Source: Geitlerinema sp. PCC 9228
Lineage (GTDB): Bacteria > Cyanobacteriota > Cyanobacteriia > Cyanobacteriales > PCC-9228
DNA: 64,000 nt
Direction of reading: 5' to 3'
Assembly: GCF_001870905.1 (NCBI RefSeq)
Contig: NZ_LNDC01000098.1
Location: forward strand, 28,569 to 92,568
The position numbers were made by a program, and so were the translations under genes. The notes under the pieces were generated by a model, which was not told the origin of the DNA, searched no databases, and saw only the letters and a list, made by a program, of their open reading frames with translations. Of this stretch, positions 46,267-55,130 are shown piece by piece; positions within the stretch are counted from its first letter, which is position 1, and every line of letters begins with the position of its first letter.

Positions 46267-48603
46267 CTAAGCTGCTTGGCTGGTATTGTATAGAAATTGT
46301 TGGAACTCTACGAAGACATTCTTAATTTCTGGAATGTTTCCTAGTTCCTTCTTAGCATCGTCAATACTCCCATATTTTAGTTCTAGTAAATTGGGAAGTT
46401 TATTGTTATCTAATTCACTAACCCCGACTTCGATGTATTGGTTCAGAACAAAATCGAGAAATTCCTGCTGTTTCTCAATATAGCGGGAGAAAATAAGATT
46501 CTTGTTGGCAAAAACCCGTTCCCGACGGCTAATGGGTGGTTCCGCGTAGGCAATGTAGTTTAGGACATCAAACAAATCGCTTTTTTCGGCATCAATGATT
46601 CGGCTGATATCGGCCAAGGCTTCATCGCCATATCCCTTTTCCGCTAGCCCTTGTAATAGGGCTTTGCGAGTATCGGGGCGACTCCACAGCGATCGCAGTT
46701 GGGCTTCATCTTGAAACAGTTCCGGCAATTCCCCATAAAGTCGTTCAATAAATTCTTGGGCAGAGAGGGGTTTGCCTTCCGGACTGCAATAGGTAGTCTG
46801 AATGGCGTGCTGAATGGTTCGTTCTTTGCCGTCAGCCAATTCGATAACTACTTTTTGGCGTTGGTTGCCGGTGTCTTGTTCTTCCGGTTCGGGACGATCG
46901 TTATTATCTCCGCTAGACTCGTTGCCGGATTTGCCTTCTTTTGGGGTAATCGGTGTCGGGGGTTCCGGTTCGCCATCCCATTCGTAGTCGTAAAAGTGTT
47001 TGTAAGCCTCGACAAAATCGTAGATGGTGAAATAGTCTTTCCCTTCAAAGACCCGCGTTCCCCGGCCAATAATCTGCTTAAACTCAATAATGGAGTTAAT
47101 GGGACGCATCAAGACAATATTGCGGACATTGCGGGCATCAACCCCAGTGGACAATTTACGGGAAGTGGTCAGAATGGTGGGAATGCTTTTTTCGTTATCC
47201 TGAAAGGTTCGCAGTTGCTGTTCTCCCAGTTTTCCATCATCTGCCGTAACCCGGACGCAATAGTTGGGGTCGGTGCTAATTTTCATTTGGTTGATTAAAT
47301 CCCGCACCATCAGGGCATGGTCTTGATCCATGCAGAAAACTAGGGTTTTCTCGTTTTGGTCGATGTCCTCCATAAAGAGTTTGACCCGATAGGCTTCGCG
47401 GGGACGCATCTCAATGATGCGATTGAAGTCTTTTTCTGTATAAACCCGACCTTCTTCAATTTGTCCCGCTAACACCTTGTCTTCTTCGCTATAAACATAT
47501 TCATCAAGGCTAGTTTCAATCTGCTTGACTTTGAACGGCGTAAGATAGCCATCTTCGATGCCGTTGGCGAGGGAATAGGTGTAAACGGGTTTCCCAAAGT
47601 AGTCATAAGTATCGGCGTTGATATCACGGCGGGGAGTTGCGGTTAATCCTAGCTGTACAGCCGGGGAGAAATATTCCAGAATGCTGCGCCAAGTGCTTTC
47701 GTCATTGGCACCGCCGCGATGGCATTCATCAACAATGACAAGATCGAAGAAATCGGGGGGATATTCTCCAAAGTTGGGGGCGGGATTGCCCTCGCTATCT
47801 TTCCCCGTCATAAAAGTTTGAAAGATGGTAAAGAAGATGCTGCCATTTTTGGGAACTTTCCCTTTTTTCTTGATGATATCGGGATCGATGCGAACTAAGG
47901 CATCATCGGGAAAGGCAGAAAAATCGCCAAAGGCTTGGTTAGCTAATATATTCCGATCGGCAAGGAATAGGATACGGGGACGGCGAGTGGGCTTTCCAGA
48001 AAGATTCCAGCGACTCTGAAATAGTTTCCACGACAGTTGGAAGGCGATAAAGGTTTTTCCGGTTCCCGTTGCCATGGTTAGCAGGATGCGCCGTTTTCCC
48101 TGCGCGATCGCCTCTAAGATATTGGTAATGGCATTATGCTGATAGTAACGAGCTTCCCAACTCCCCCCTTTATCTTCAAAGGGAATTTCAGCAAACCGAT
48201 CGCGCCACTCGTTGGCTTCACTGTAAGTTAGATTCCATAGTTGTTGGGGGCTAGGATAAGCCGTAATTTCCTGTTCGCGCCCTGTTCGCATATCAACTTG
48301 ATAAATGCGATCGCCATTGGTGGCGTAAGCAAAGCGAGTTTGTAATGATTGGGCATACTCTTTAGCTTGCTGTACGCCCTCTGTATAAGGAGCCTCGCGC
48401 TTTTTAGCTTCAATGACTGCTAATTTATGGTTATAGTAAATCAGAACATAATCCGCTGCTTTTGCAGGGGCACGTTTTCCCCCACCAATTAAACGCCCAG
48501 GGGCTAAAAGTTCCCGACGCACCCGACTCCCTTCTACCTCTCCCCAACCAGCATCACGGAGAGCAGAATCGATTAATTCCGCTCTGGTTTCTTCTTCATT
48601 CAT
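46267..48603 (-). CDS. hsdR: Type I restriction enzyme, R subunit (EcoEI-type)
   Basis: Cuts and translocates DNA in the type I restriction complex. The 778-residue protein has an N-terminal PD-(D/E)xK nuclease domain (D51, IEAKKR with E65 and K67), then a superfamily-2 helicase motor. The motor has Walker A MATGTGKTF (178-184), VDECHRGG, LTATPRRD and the QIIGRGTR motif, then a C-terminal part starting around RQKVVIELADGKE. It is the last gene of the hsdM-hsdS-hsdR operon; its start overlaps the hsdS stop by 4 bases. Confidence 0.95.
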   Translation of the reverse strand: MNEEETRAELIDSALRDAGWGEVEGSRVRRELLAPGRLIGGGKRAPAKAADYVLIYYNHKLAVIEAKKREAPYTEGVQQAKEYAQSLQTRFAYATNGDRIYQVDMRTGREQEITAYPSPQQLWNLTYSEANEWRDRFAEIPFEDKGGSWEARYYQHNAITNILEAIAQGKRRILLTMATGTGKTFIAFQLSWKLFQSRWNLSGKPTRRPRILFLADRNILANQAFGDFSAFPDDALVRIDPDIIKKKGKVPKNGSIFFTIFQTFMTGKDSEGNPAPNFGEYPPDFFDLVIVDECHRGGANDESTWRSILEYFSPAVQLGLTATPRRDINADTYDYFGKPVYTYSLANGIEDGYLTPFKVKQIETSLDEYVYSEEDKVLAGQIEEGRVYTEKDFNRIIEMRPREAYRVKLFMEDIDQNEKTLVFCMDQDHALMVRDLINQMKISTDPNYCVRVTADDGKLGEQQLRTFQDNEKSIPTILTTSRKLSTGVDARNVRNIVLMRPINSIIEFKQIIGRGTRVFEGKDYFTIYDFVEAYKHFYDYEWDGEPEPPTPITPKEGKSGNESSGDNNDRPEPEEQDTGNQRQKVVIELADGKERTIQHAIQTTYCSPEGKPLSAQEFIERLYGELPELFQDEAQLRSLWSRPDTRKALLQGLAEKGYGDEALADISRIIDAEKSDLFDVLNYIAYAEPPISRRERVFANKNLIFSRYIEKQQEFLDFVLNQYIEVGVSELDNNKLPNLLELKYGSIDDAKKELGNIPEIKNVFVEFQQFLYNTSQAA

Positions 48604-49862
48604 GCTGCGATTTCCTCAACAGTGGAGTTGGTCAGTTCTCCGGTAAAGGCTTTGTGGAGAAGGGATTGTTTTAATTCTTGCAGGGATTCGAGTTTGCGTT
48701 GGTAAATAGCTTCGAGGCGTTCCGTTTGAGCCGATACTCGATCTAGTTTTTCTACAATTTCACTTTGCTTGTTGGGGTTTTTTGGCAAATAAATATTATT
48801 AGCTAGTATCCTTTTAGGGGCAGTGTGACGAACCATTGTACCTGTAGCTGTGGCTTTAATATAATCAGATATAATTCGAGTTTGTAAGAAATAAAATAGG
48901 TACTTGGAATTTACAAGATTATTTTTGAAGATAACACGACCAATTCGCTGGTTATGAAGAATGTTGGGATGTTCAATAAAAGCTGGTTTTCCCAAAATTT
49001 TCATTTTGGAAGAAAGATCTGTCATAACTATTGTTAAATCCCCAATATTAAATAGATAACCGTTTGGGGGATTATTCATAAGTCGTTTAGTATTTTTTGG
49101 CGTAAAATACAGTTTCCCTCTTTCCGTATAATTTCCAGGAGTTAAAACTATGGGTTTGGTCGAATCATTACTTTCTTTGAAATCGGATCCCTTAAAAGCA
49201 TACCCATGCGAAATTTCAATTAAATCTCGTAATTTCTTCTCGACCCAATCTTCACTCTGTTGGGAAAATATGTTATTTAGATAATTCTCAAAAACTTCAC
49301 GGGCATTAGCAAGGTTTTTTTCGGTGTTCGCGATCGCGCGATCGATTCCCTCAAATGCCTTATCTAATATTTCTACAATCTGCTTTTGTTCAGAAAGAGG
49401 GGGTAGAGGAATTCTTAATTTTGCTAGATTTTTTCTACTAATCCTTTTTCTAGTTGTTCCAGTACAAACACTATTAACTTGCCTAATATATTTGTAACTT
49501 TGAGAATAAAACGTAAAAAATTTTGGGTGAATTATATTTTCCTTGAATCTGACAATAGTGCAATCAACTGCTGTAATCATATCTTCGCCTGTATCAGGAA
49601 TAATACAAGCTCTCCCAACAGGATCAGGCAATCTAGAAATTAGACAATCCCCCTCGAATACTTGCTTACAATTTAATTTTTTGAATGTTTCATAACTAAT
49701 ATATCGAGCTTTTTCTATTCTGTTTTTAAAATCACCAATACCTATATTTCCTGTTTGAATCAATCTAATTCCCGAAGTATCTTGATCTTTTTTTTCAACC
49801 CAATCTCCATCGGTGAAAACTGAACAGACTTCAGCTAGTTCTATAATTTTCCATCTATTCAT
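48600..49862 (-). CDS. hsdS: Type I restriction-modification specificity subunit
   Basis: Recognises the split target sequence. The 420-residue protein has two target-recognition domains (about 1-150 and 210-360), each followed by a conserved helical spacer: LPPLSEQKQIVEILDKAFEG, and NPNKQSEIVEKLDRVSAQTE with QRKLESLQELKQSLLHKAF. This symmetry is the family hallmark. The sequence of the domains decides the target, which cannot be predicted here. It starts one base inside the hsdM stop (TAATG) and overlaps hsdR by 4 bases. Confidence 0.95.
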   Translation of the reverse strand: MNRWKIIELAEVCSVFTDGDWVEKKDQDTSGIRLIQTGNIGIGDFKNRIEKARYISYETFKKLNCKQVFEGDCLISRLPDPVGRACIIPDTGEDMITAVDCTIVRFKENIIHPKFFTFYSQSYKYIRQVNSVCTGTTRKRISRKNLAKLRIPLPPLSEQKQIVEILDKAFEGIDRAIANTEKNLANAREVFENYLNNIFSQQSEDWVEKKLRDLIEISHGYAFKGSDFKESNDSTKPIVLTPGNYTERGKLYFTPKNTKRLMNNPPNGYLFNIGDLTIVMTDLSSKMKILGKPAFIEHPNILHNQRIGRVIFKNNLVNSKYLFYFLQTRIISDYIKATATGTMVRHTAPKRILANNIYLPKNPNKQSEIVEKLDRVSAQTERLEAIYQRKLESLQELKQSLLHKAFTGELTNSTVEEIAA

Positions 49863-51316
49863 TACAACATTCCTCCAATTTTGGTAAGAATCTCTTCACT
49901 TTCTTCATCCAATGCTTTAATTTCCGCCAATATTTCGGATGGATCTCGTAACGGATCTTCTTCCGGTGTGTTGGGATTCTTTACTGATAAATCAAATGTT
50001 TCGCGGTCAATATCATTCACATTGACTGTCCATGACCTCTCGGACTCAGCAGAAGTCGCTTGCAGTTCTACAAACTCTTTCAGATCGTCATCATTAAGGG
50101 GATCGGTTTTACCTAAACTGCGTCCCGGTTTTAACTGGTAATACCAAATCTTTTCGGTGGGTTTGCCTTTCTCGAAAAATAATACCACCGTTTTGACCCC
50201 TGCCCCAAGAAAAACGCCACCGGGACAATCTAAGATAGTATGCAAATTGCAACTATTTAATAATTCTTCTCGCAGGGAACGGCAGGCATTATCGGCATTG
50301 GAAAGGAAAGTATTTTTGATGATGACTGCGCCTCGTCCGCCATTCTTTAGCTTACGGATGAAGTGTTGTAAGAATAGAAATGCCGTTTCCCCGGTTTGAA
50401 TGGGGAAATTTTGCCTGATTTCCTTCCGTTCTGTTCCTCCGAACGGCGGGTTAGCCATTACGACATCAACCCGGTCTTTAGGTTGGATATCGTTTACATT
50501 TTCGGTCAGGGTATTGGTGTGGATGATATTGGGGGCATTAATCCCATGTAGGATCGTGTTCATAATGCCGATGACATAAGCCAGACTCTTTTTCTCTTTC
50601 CCGTAGAATGTCCGTTCCCGCAACGTTTCTACATCTTCGGTGGTGAGGTTTTCTTGGTTGCTTAGATACTCATACCCCTCGCAAAGGAACCCTGCGGAAC
50701 CGCAAGCCCCATCGTAAATTTGCTCGCCAATTTTCGGCTTAATCACCTGAATCATGGCACGAATCAAAGGACGGGGCGTGTAATACTCACCGCCATTGCG
50801 CCCAGCATTGCCCATATTCCGGATTTTGGCTTCATACAGATGGGAGAGTTCGTGTTTTTCCTGTTGCGACTTAAACTGCAAATCATCCACTTCATCCAGA
50901 ACATCGCGCATGGTGTAGCCACTCTGGAATTTGCTTTTGATCTCCCAAAAGATTTCCCCAATTTTATATTTAATGGTGTTGGGGTCGTCCGCCGTATTCT
51001 TGAAGCTTTGCAGGTAGGGGAACAGTTTGTTATTGACAAAAGCAGTCAAATCATCGCCGGTCAAGGCGCGATCTTCATCCAGTCTCCCATCTTCCCGCTT
51101 GGGGGCAGCCCATGCCGACCAGCGATAGGGTTCATCAAGGATAAACTGATAGTCTTGTCCCCTTAATTCTGCCCTTTCTGCTTCCTCAGATTCCAAATCG
51201 TCAAGATATTTCAAAAACAGCAGCCATGATGTTTGCTCAATATAGTCGAGTTCGGTCGTACAGCCCGCCTCTTGCCTGAGCGCATCATCAATATTTTTAA
51301 ACGTTTGCTCGAACAT
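49862..51316 (-). CDS. hsdM: Type I restriction-modification methyltransferase subunit
   Basis: Adenine-N6 methyltransferase of the type I system. From the ATG at 51316 it has 484 residues; the frame extends to a TTG at 51361, but MFEQTFKNIDDALR is the usual family start. SAM-binding DGACGSAGFL (about 202-211), GGEYYTPRPL before it, and the catalytic NPPF (289-292) are clear. It is the first gene of the operon. The gap to the right CRISPR array (51317-51505) should hold the operon promoter; I see no other gene there. Confidence 0.96.
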   Translation of the reverse strand: MFEQTFKNIDDALRQEAGCTTELDYIEQTSWLLFLKYLDDLESEEAERAELRGQDYQFILDEPYRWSAWAAPKREDGRLDEDRALTGDDLTAFVNNKLFPYLQSFKNTADDPNTIKYKIGEIFWEIKSKFQSGYTMRDVLDEVDDLQFKSQQEKHELSHLYEAKIRNMGNAGRNGGEYYTPRPLIRAMIQVIKPKIGEQIYDGACGSAGFLCEGYEYLSNQENLTTEDVETLRERTFYGKEKKSLAYVIGIMNTILHGINAPNIIHTNTLTENVNDIQPKDRVDVVMANPPFGGTERKEIRQNFPIQTGETAFLFLQHFIRKLKNGGRGAVIIKNTFLSNADNACRSLREELLNSCNLHTILDCPGGVFLGAGVKTVVLFFEKGKPTEKIWYYQLKPGRSLGKTDPLNDDDLKEFVELQATSAESERSWTVNVNDIDRETFDLSVKNPNTPEEDPLRDPSEILAEIKALDEESEEILTKIGGML

Positions 51317-51505
51317 ACCAATGAAAATGAATTCGTGCGATCCGAGTCCTATATCGGTCAACCTTATTATTGTCCGATCTATTGCAGCGATCGGGCTACA
51401 GTTTTTTACATTCTTTTACATTTGGGGACATTATTGGTTCTTGAGATATTGATTCCTTAACAGGAAATACCTGGCAGTGGCTACAGCTTAGGTGGAAGTT
51501 GAGTG

Positions 51506-51689
51506 GCTTCCATCCCGTTGCCGGGATTCATTAATAGGAAACCTACTAAGTTTTGTGCTGTGGCTAGTGCTTCCACATGTTTCAATCCCGTTGCCGGGAT
51601 TCATTAATAGGAAACCAACATAAAGAGTAACTGCCTAATACCAGCCATAGTTGTTTCAATCCCGTTGCCGGGATTCATTAATAGGAGAC
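51506..51689 (-). CRISPR. Right CRISPR mini-array (three repeats, two spacers)
   Basis: Three 37-bp repeats of the same family and orientation as the left array: 51506-51542 (two changes at the left end), 51579-51615 (exact) and 51653-51689 (one A to G near the right end). The spacers are 36 bp (51543-51578) and 37 bp (51616-51652). Each repeat contains the perfect hairpin ATCCCG/CGGGAT. Read on the minus strand the repeat ends in ATTGAAAC, so the leader side is at the right, where an inverted repeat (51690-51750) abuts the last repeat. No cas genes within the window. Confidence 0.92.
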
Positions 51690-51750
51690 GGCATCGCCCA
51701 AAAATCAGATATAGCAAGAAGCTTTGCATTCCCATATCTGAAGGGATGCC
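51690..51750. repeat. Nested inverted repeats abutting the right CRISPR array
   Basis: GGCATC (51690-51695) pairs with GATGCC (51745-51750), and CAGATAT (51706-51712) with ATATCTG (51734-51740). The structure starts directly at the end of the last repeat, at the predicted leader side. It may be part of a leader, a terminator of a neighbouring transcript, or a scar; nothing else decides. Confidence 0.45.
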
Positions 51751-51926
51751 TCGAAAATGTGTGTTTGACCAATTATAGAATTATCGTTTCTTCATTGTCC
51801 AGACTTGGGAGAGCCGCCGGTTAAGGTTGGCTTCAAAACGCCCGCATCTAGCATCACTTGGAAAAGCAATGTTGGTTGGCCGTTCGATCCTCCCAAACGC
51901 CTTGGTGTGTTTTCCATTTTCCCACC

Positions 51927-52181
51927 ATGGAAGTACGCTATCGTATGAGCGGACCGCTACGCCATTACCAACCCCGTCGCCGTAGCGAATCCGAGGTATA
52001 TCGCGATCGCAATTGTGTAGAAATTATTACCAAAGAGGATTGCGTGTTTTGGCTGCGGCAACGTCTTTTGCGATACGGTGCCAATGTTCGAGTTCTAGAA
52101 CCAGATTGGTTGTCAAAAATATTTCTTGCCGAACTTCGCCAAGCATACAAAAACTATAGCGAATTAGAAGAAAGTCAATAA
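51927..52181 (+). pseudogene. C-terminal remnant of a WYL-domain regulator
   Basis: 84 residues from the ATG at 51927. The sequence RLLRYGANVRVLEPDWLSKI followed by LAELRQAYKNY matches the end of WYL-family regulators (the WCX extension), which are 300 or more residues long with an N-terminal HTH. The HTH and the WYL core are missing, and upstream frames do not supply them. In Synechocystis a WYL-type protein represses the subtype I-D CRISPR locus. A remnant next to a CRISPR array here points to a lost CRISPR-cas neighbourhood. Family call is by motif only. Confidence 0.55.
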
Positions 52182-52358
52182 TAGGGAATTGATTGCTGGC
52201 AAGCGATCGCGACCGTCTAGAAAAACCACAATATGCCTATTATACCAGCAATTCCATCGGCAAAACCATCCCACCTTGGCACATTCAACAACCTTGGTGG
52301 TAAACTCGCAATGTACTTTGCTTTTCTGAGAACCCAATTTTAGGGAATAAAGTTCGCT

Positions 52359-53585
52359 ATGGAAGCCACCGAACTGCCAAATATTTTTGTTTTAGGCATA
52401 TTTTTAATGTTCGGCGGCAGTGCTTATGCGATCGCTCGTACTTTGCGCCTGCCGCGCGTTACATTGCTTGTAATCTCGGGGTTAATCATCGGTCCTTCCG
52501 TTCTCAACCTCGTTCCCGACGAAATCGTAGAACTGTTCCCAATCATGTCCTACATTGCCCTGTCAATGGTCGCCTTTCGATTGGGAGAAGCGTTCATCGA
52601 TTTTGATTTCTTCAAAAAAGGATTTCCTGTCTTTTCTATCTCTTTAGGCAAAGCTGTCCTTGCTTCTGGCTTTGTCTTCTGTGCTGCCTACTTTCTACGT
52701 GGGGATATTGTATTTGCCCTATTGCTAGCTGGGTTAGCCCCAGCTTCTGCACCGGCAGCCATTTTGGATGTGATTAGCGAAACCAAATCCAAAGGCAAGT
52801 TAACCAATACTATTGTTAGCGTATTGGCTTTTGATAATATATTGGGTGTTATCCTTTTTAGCGTTTTGTTAGTAGCTGCAGAAACAATCGCTGGTAAAGG
52901 AGAACCCACGCAAGAAATTCTAGGCGGTCTTTGGGAAATTGGCGGTGCCTTTCTTCTGGGCATTTCCATTGGCTGGATTATGGCACGGTTAGTGGGTCGT
53001 TTGGAAAAAGGCAAACCTAGTTTGTTAGAGATTACAGGATTTCTCTTTCTCTGTGCTGGTCTGGCCTATCAGCTCAAAATTTCTTATCTACTTGCCTGTA
53101 TTGTGCTTGGTGCGACCGTGGCGAAAAATCGCGCCCAACCCAAACAAAATATTTTCCTAACTGTCGAAGATGTCAGCGAACCGTTTTTGGTCATTTTCTT
53201 CCTGTTGGCAGGATGCGAACTAGACCTTTCCGCGCTGCAAAGTCTGGGTGTCATTGGTATTTTATACGTTTTAGCTCGTTGTTTGGGATTTGTTGTGGGT
53301 GGTAGTTTGGCTGCCCGCCTGGTAAATGCAGAACCTGTGGTGCGCCAAAATATTGGCTGGAGTCTATTTCCCCAAGCTGGTATTGCTCTAGGTTTGGCTG
53401 TCATCACTTTGGAATATTTCCCGCAACTGGGACAGTTTTTGGTTTCAGTTATTGTTAGTACCACCATGGTATTTGAATTGTTTGGTCCTGCGGTAACGAG
53501 GTGGCGATTGTACAAAGCTCAAGAACCTCAAGAAGCTGCTACCGCCCAATCTGCTGATTTTGCCTTCGTACAAAAGAGCAAATAG
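52359..53585 (+). CDS. CPA2-type cation/proton antiporter
   Basis: 408 residues, with about 12 transmembrane helices and no TrkA-N or cytoplasmic domain. Typical features are FGGSAYAIARTLRLPRVTLLVISGLIIGPSVL at the start (read as two pieces), GLAPASAPAAILDVI and SILLACIVLGATVA-type segments (here YLLACIVLGATVAKN). The repeated architecture and PASAPAAI motif fit the Na+/H+ or K+/H+ exchangers of the CPA2 family. The ion is not determined. It is preceded by a 170-base spacer and followed by a TerD gene on the same strand. Confidence 0.9.
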   Translation: MEATELPNIFVLGIFLMFGGSAYAIARTLRLPRVTLLVISGLIIGPSVLNLVPDEIVELFPIMSYIALSMVAFRLGEAFIDFDFFKKGFPVFSISLGKAVLASGFVFCAAYFLRGDIVFALLLAGLAPASAPAAILDVISETKSKGKLTNTIVSVLAFDNILGVILFSVLLVAAETIAGKGEPTQEILGGLWEIGGAFLLGISIGWIMARLVGRLEKGKPSLLEITGFLFLCAGLAYQLKISYLLACIVLGATVAKNRAQPKQNIFLTVEDVSEPFLVIFFLLAGCELDLSALQSLGVIGILYVLARCLGFVVGGSLAARLVNAEPVVRQNIGWSLFPQAGIALGLAVITLEYFPQLGQFLVSVIVSTTMVFELFGPAVTRWRLYKAQEPQEAATAQSADFAFVQKSK

Positions 53586-53866
53586 GATTTTGTGGTTTCC
53601 GGAACCTTCACCCTGGCAAGGGCCGGAAACCCCACCAAACATTTTCTCTGTAGCGAGATACAATAGGACGTACGATCGAGTAAATTTCCAACCAGTAAAG
53701 ATAGCCAAATTTCTATCTTTTGGTTGCTTTCCCCTATCGAGCGTTTTTGGTTTTGTTCCTTCAAGGCAAGCGAAATTGGCAAGCGTTTTGCCGATGTTGG
53801 GCATGAGATTCGGCATAATATGAAATTGGGGAATGACACTTGTTGCAAGCGAGATGGTTAAGACCC

Positions 53867-54496
53867 ATGGCTATTAAACTGACAACCGGACAAAGAATTA
53901 CTCTAAGAAAAGAAGCACCTGGTCTGACGGCACTTTTGTGTGGTTTGGGCTGGGAAATTACCAAAGGTCGCGGTCTGAAAAAGTTCTTTCAGTCGGATTT
54001 TGACCTAGATAGTGCTGTTTTGTGTTTGGATGAAAATGGCAAAGTACAAAAAGGTAATGATGTTATTTATTATGGTAATCTGAAACATCCTTCTGGTTCT
54101 ATTTCTCATTTAGGAGACAATCAAACTGGAAAATTGATTCAAGAAGAAGAGGAAGAAGACGAAGAAGAATACAGGCACGATAAGGAACAGATTCTTGTCA
54201 CTTTACCCAAAATCCCCAGTCGGATTGCTAAGTTGGTTTTTGTGGCTACGATTTACGAATCTTACCCTCGGAAACAAAATCTGGGACAAGTACACGATGC
54301 TTACGTACGTTTGGTGGATTTGGAACACGAGCATGAAATTGCTTGCTACGACCTTTCTGACAATTCCTATCAAGATAAAACTGGCGTGATTTTGGCAGAA
54401 GTATGCCGCCGAGATGGCAAATGGCAAGCGGAGGCGATTGGTGAAGGGGTGAAGGTATCTAGCCTTCAGGAACTGGTGCAGCAACGATATTCTTAG
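53867..54496 (+). CDS. TerD-family stress protein with an acidic insertion
   Basis: 209 residues from the ATG at 53867 (MAIKLTTGQRITLRK). The TerD fold is visible: ITKGRGLKKFFQSDFDLDSAVLCLDENGK, the calcium-site region with DVIYYGNL and SGSISHLGDN, and the ILVTLPKIPSRIAKLVF strand. Between the two halves sits a run of Glu/Asp (EEEEEDEEEYRHD). TerD proteins bind calcium and are linked to tellurite, phage and envelope stress. It is a single copy here, without the other ter genes. Confidence 0.9.
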   Translation: MAIKLTTGQRITLRKEAPGLTALLCGLGWEITKGRGLKKFFQSDFDLDSAVLCLDENGKVQKGNDVIYYGNLKHPSGSISHLGDNQTGKLIQEEEEEDEEEYRHDKEQILVTLPKIPSRIAKLVFVATIYESYPRKQNLGQVHDAYVRLVDLEHEHEIACYDLSDNSYQDKTGVILAEVCRRDGKWQAEAIGEGVKVSSLQELVQQRYS

Positions 54497-54515
54497 CTTT
54501 TTGATGGTCTCGGTT

Positions 54516-55124
54516 TTATAAATCTAATAAGCCTTCTGGTGGTAAAATTTCTATGCGATCGCTTTCTAAATCGACAAATGGCACAATCGCCTCTACAAAG
54601 GGAATCAAAAGTTGGCGCTGCGATCGCTTTTTCTTCGACCCCGATTCGGTATTGTTTGCTTCGGTGGCAGGTTGAATCACCAACAAGTCGTTGCCAGCCA
54701 CCATGGTATCCACCACTTGACCGATATAAGCCTGGGTCTGCTGGTGGTACACCGACACCCCAATTAAATCCATGACGTGGTATTCTCCAGCTTCCAGTTG
54801 GGGTCGTTCGCTAGCCGGAACCAAAAGACGACAGCCACGCCAAGCTTCTGCCTGTTCGCGATCGCTGACCCCCTCTAGCTGTACAATGTAGAGAGATTTC
54901 CCTGGATGGTAGCGCCCCTGCAATAGTTGAATCGGTTGGGGCGTACTATCAGGCGAACGCCGCCACCACCGAGTTCCCGGTTCTAAAAACCGTTCTGGAA
55001 AATCGGAATCTGGCACTACCCGCAATTCCCCTTTGATGCCCTGGGGAGCAACAATTTTGCCAATTTCCAACCATTCCACTTCTGACTTAGCAGAAAAAGG
55101 TTTATTTGGCAAGGGGTTTGTCAT
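54516..55124 (-). CDS. rimM: 16S rRNA processing protein RimM
   Basis: Assists 30S head assembly around S19. The 202-residue protein has the N-terminal RimM barrel ([25 protein letters not shown]) and a C-terminal PRC barrel ([51 protein letters not shown]), the standard arrangement. A short acidic or Ser-rich loop ([15 protein letters not shown]) sits in the PRC barrel. It lies 6 bases after the aminotransferase gene, so they form an operon. Confidence 0.95.
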   Translation of the reverse strand: MTNPLPNKPFSAKSEVEWLEIGKIVAPQGIKGELRVVPDSDFPERFLEPGTRWWRRSPDSTPQPIQLLQGRYHPGKSLYIVQLEGVSDREQAEAWRGCRLLVPASERPQLEAGEYHVMDLIGVSVYHQQTQAYIGQVVDTMVAGNDLLVIQPATEANNTESGSKKKRSQRQLLIPFVEAIVPFVDLESDRIEILPPEGLLDL

Positions 55125-55130
55125 AATTCT

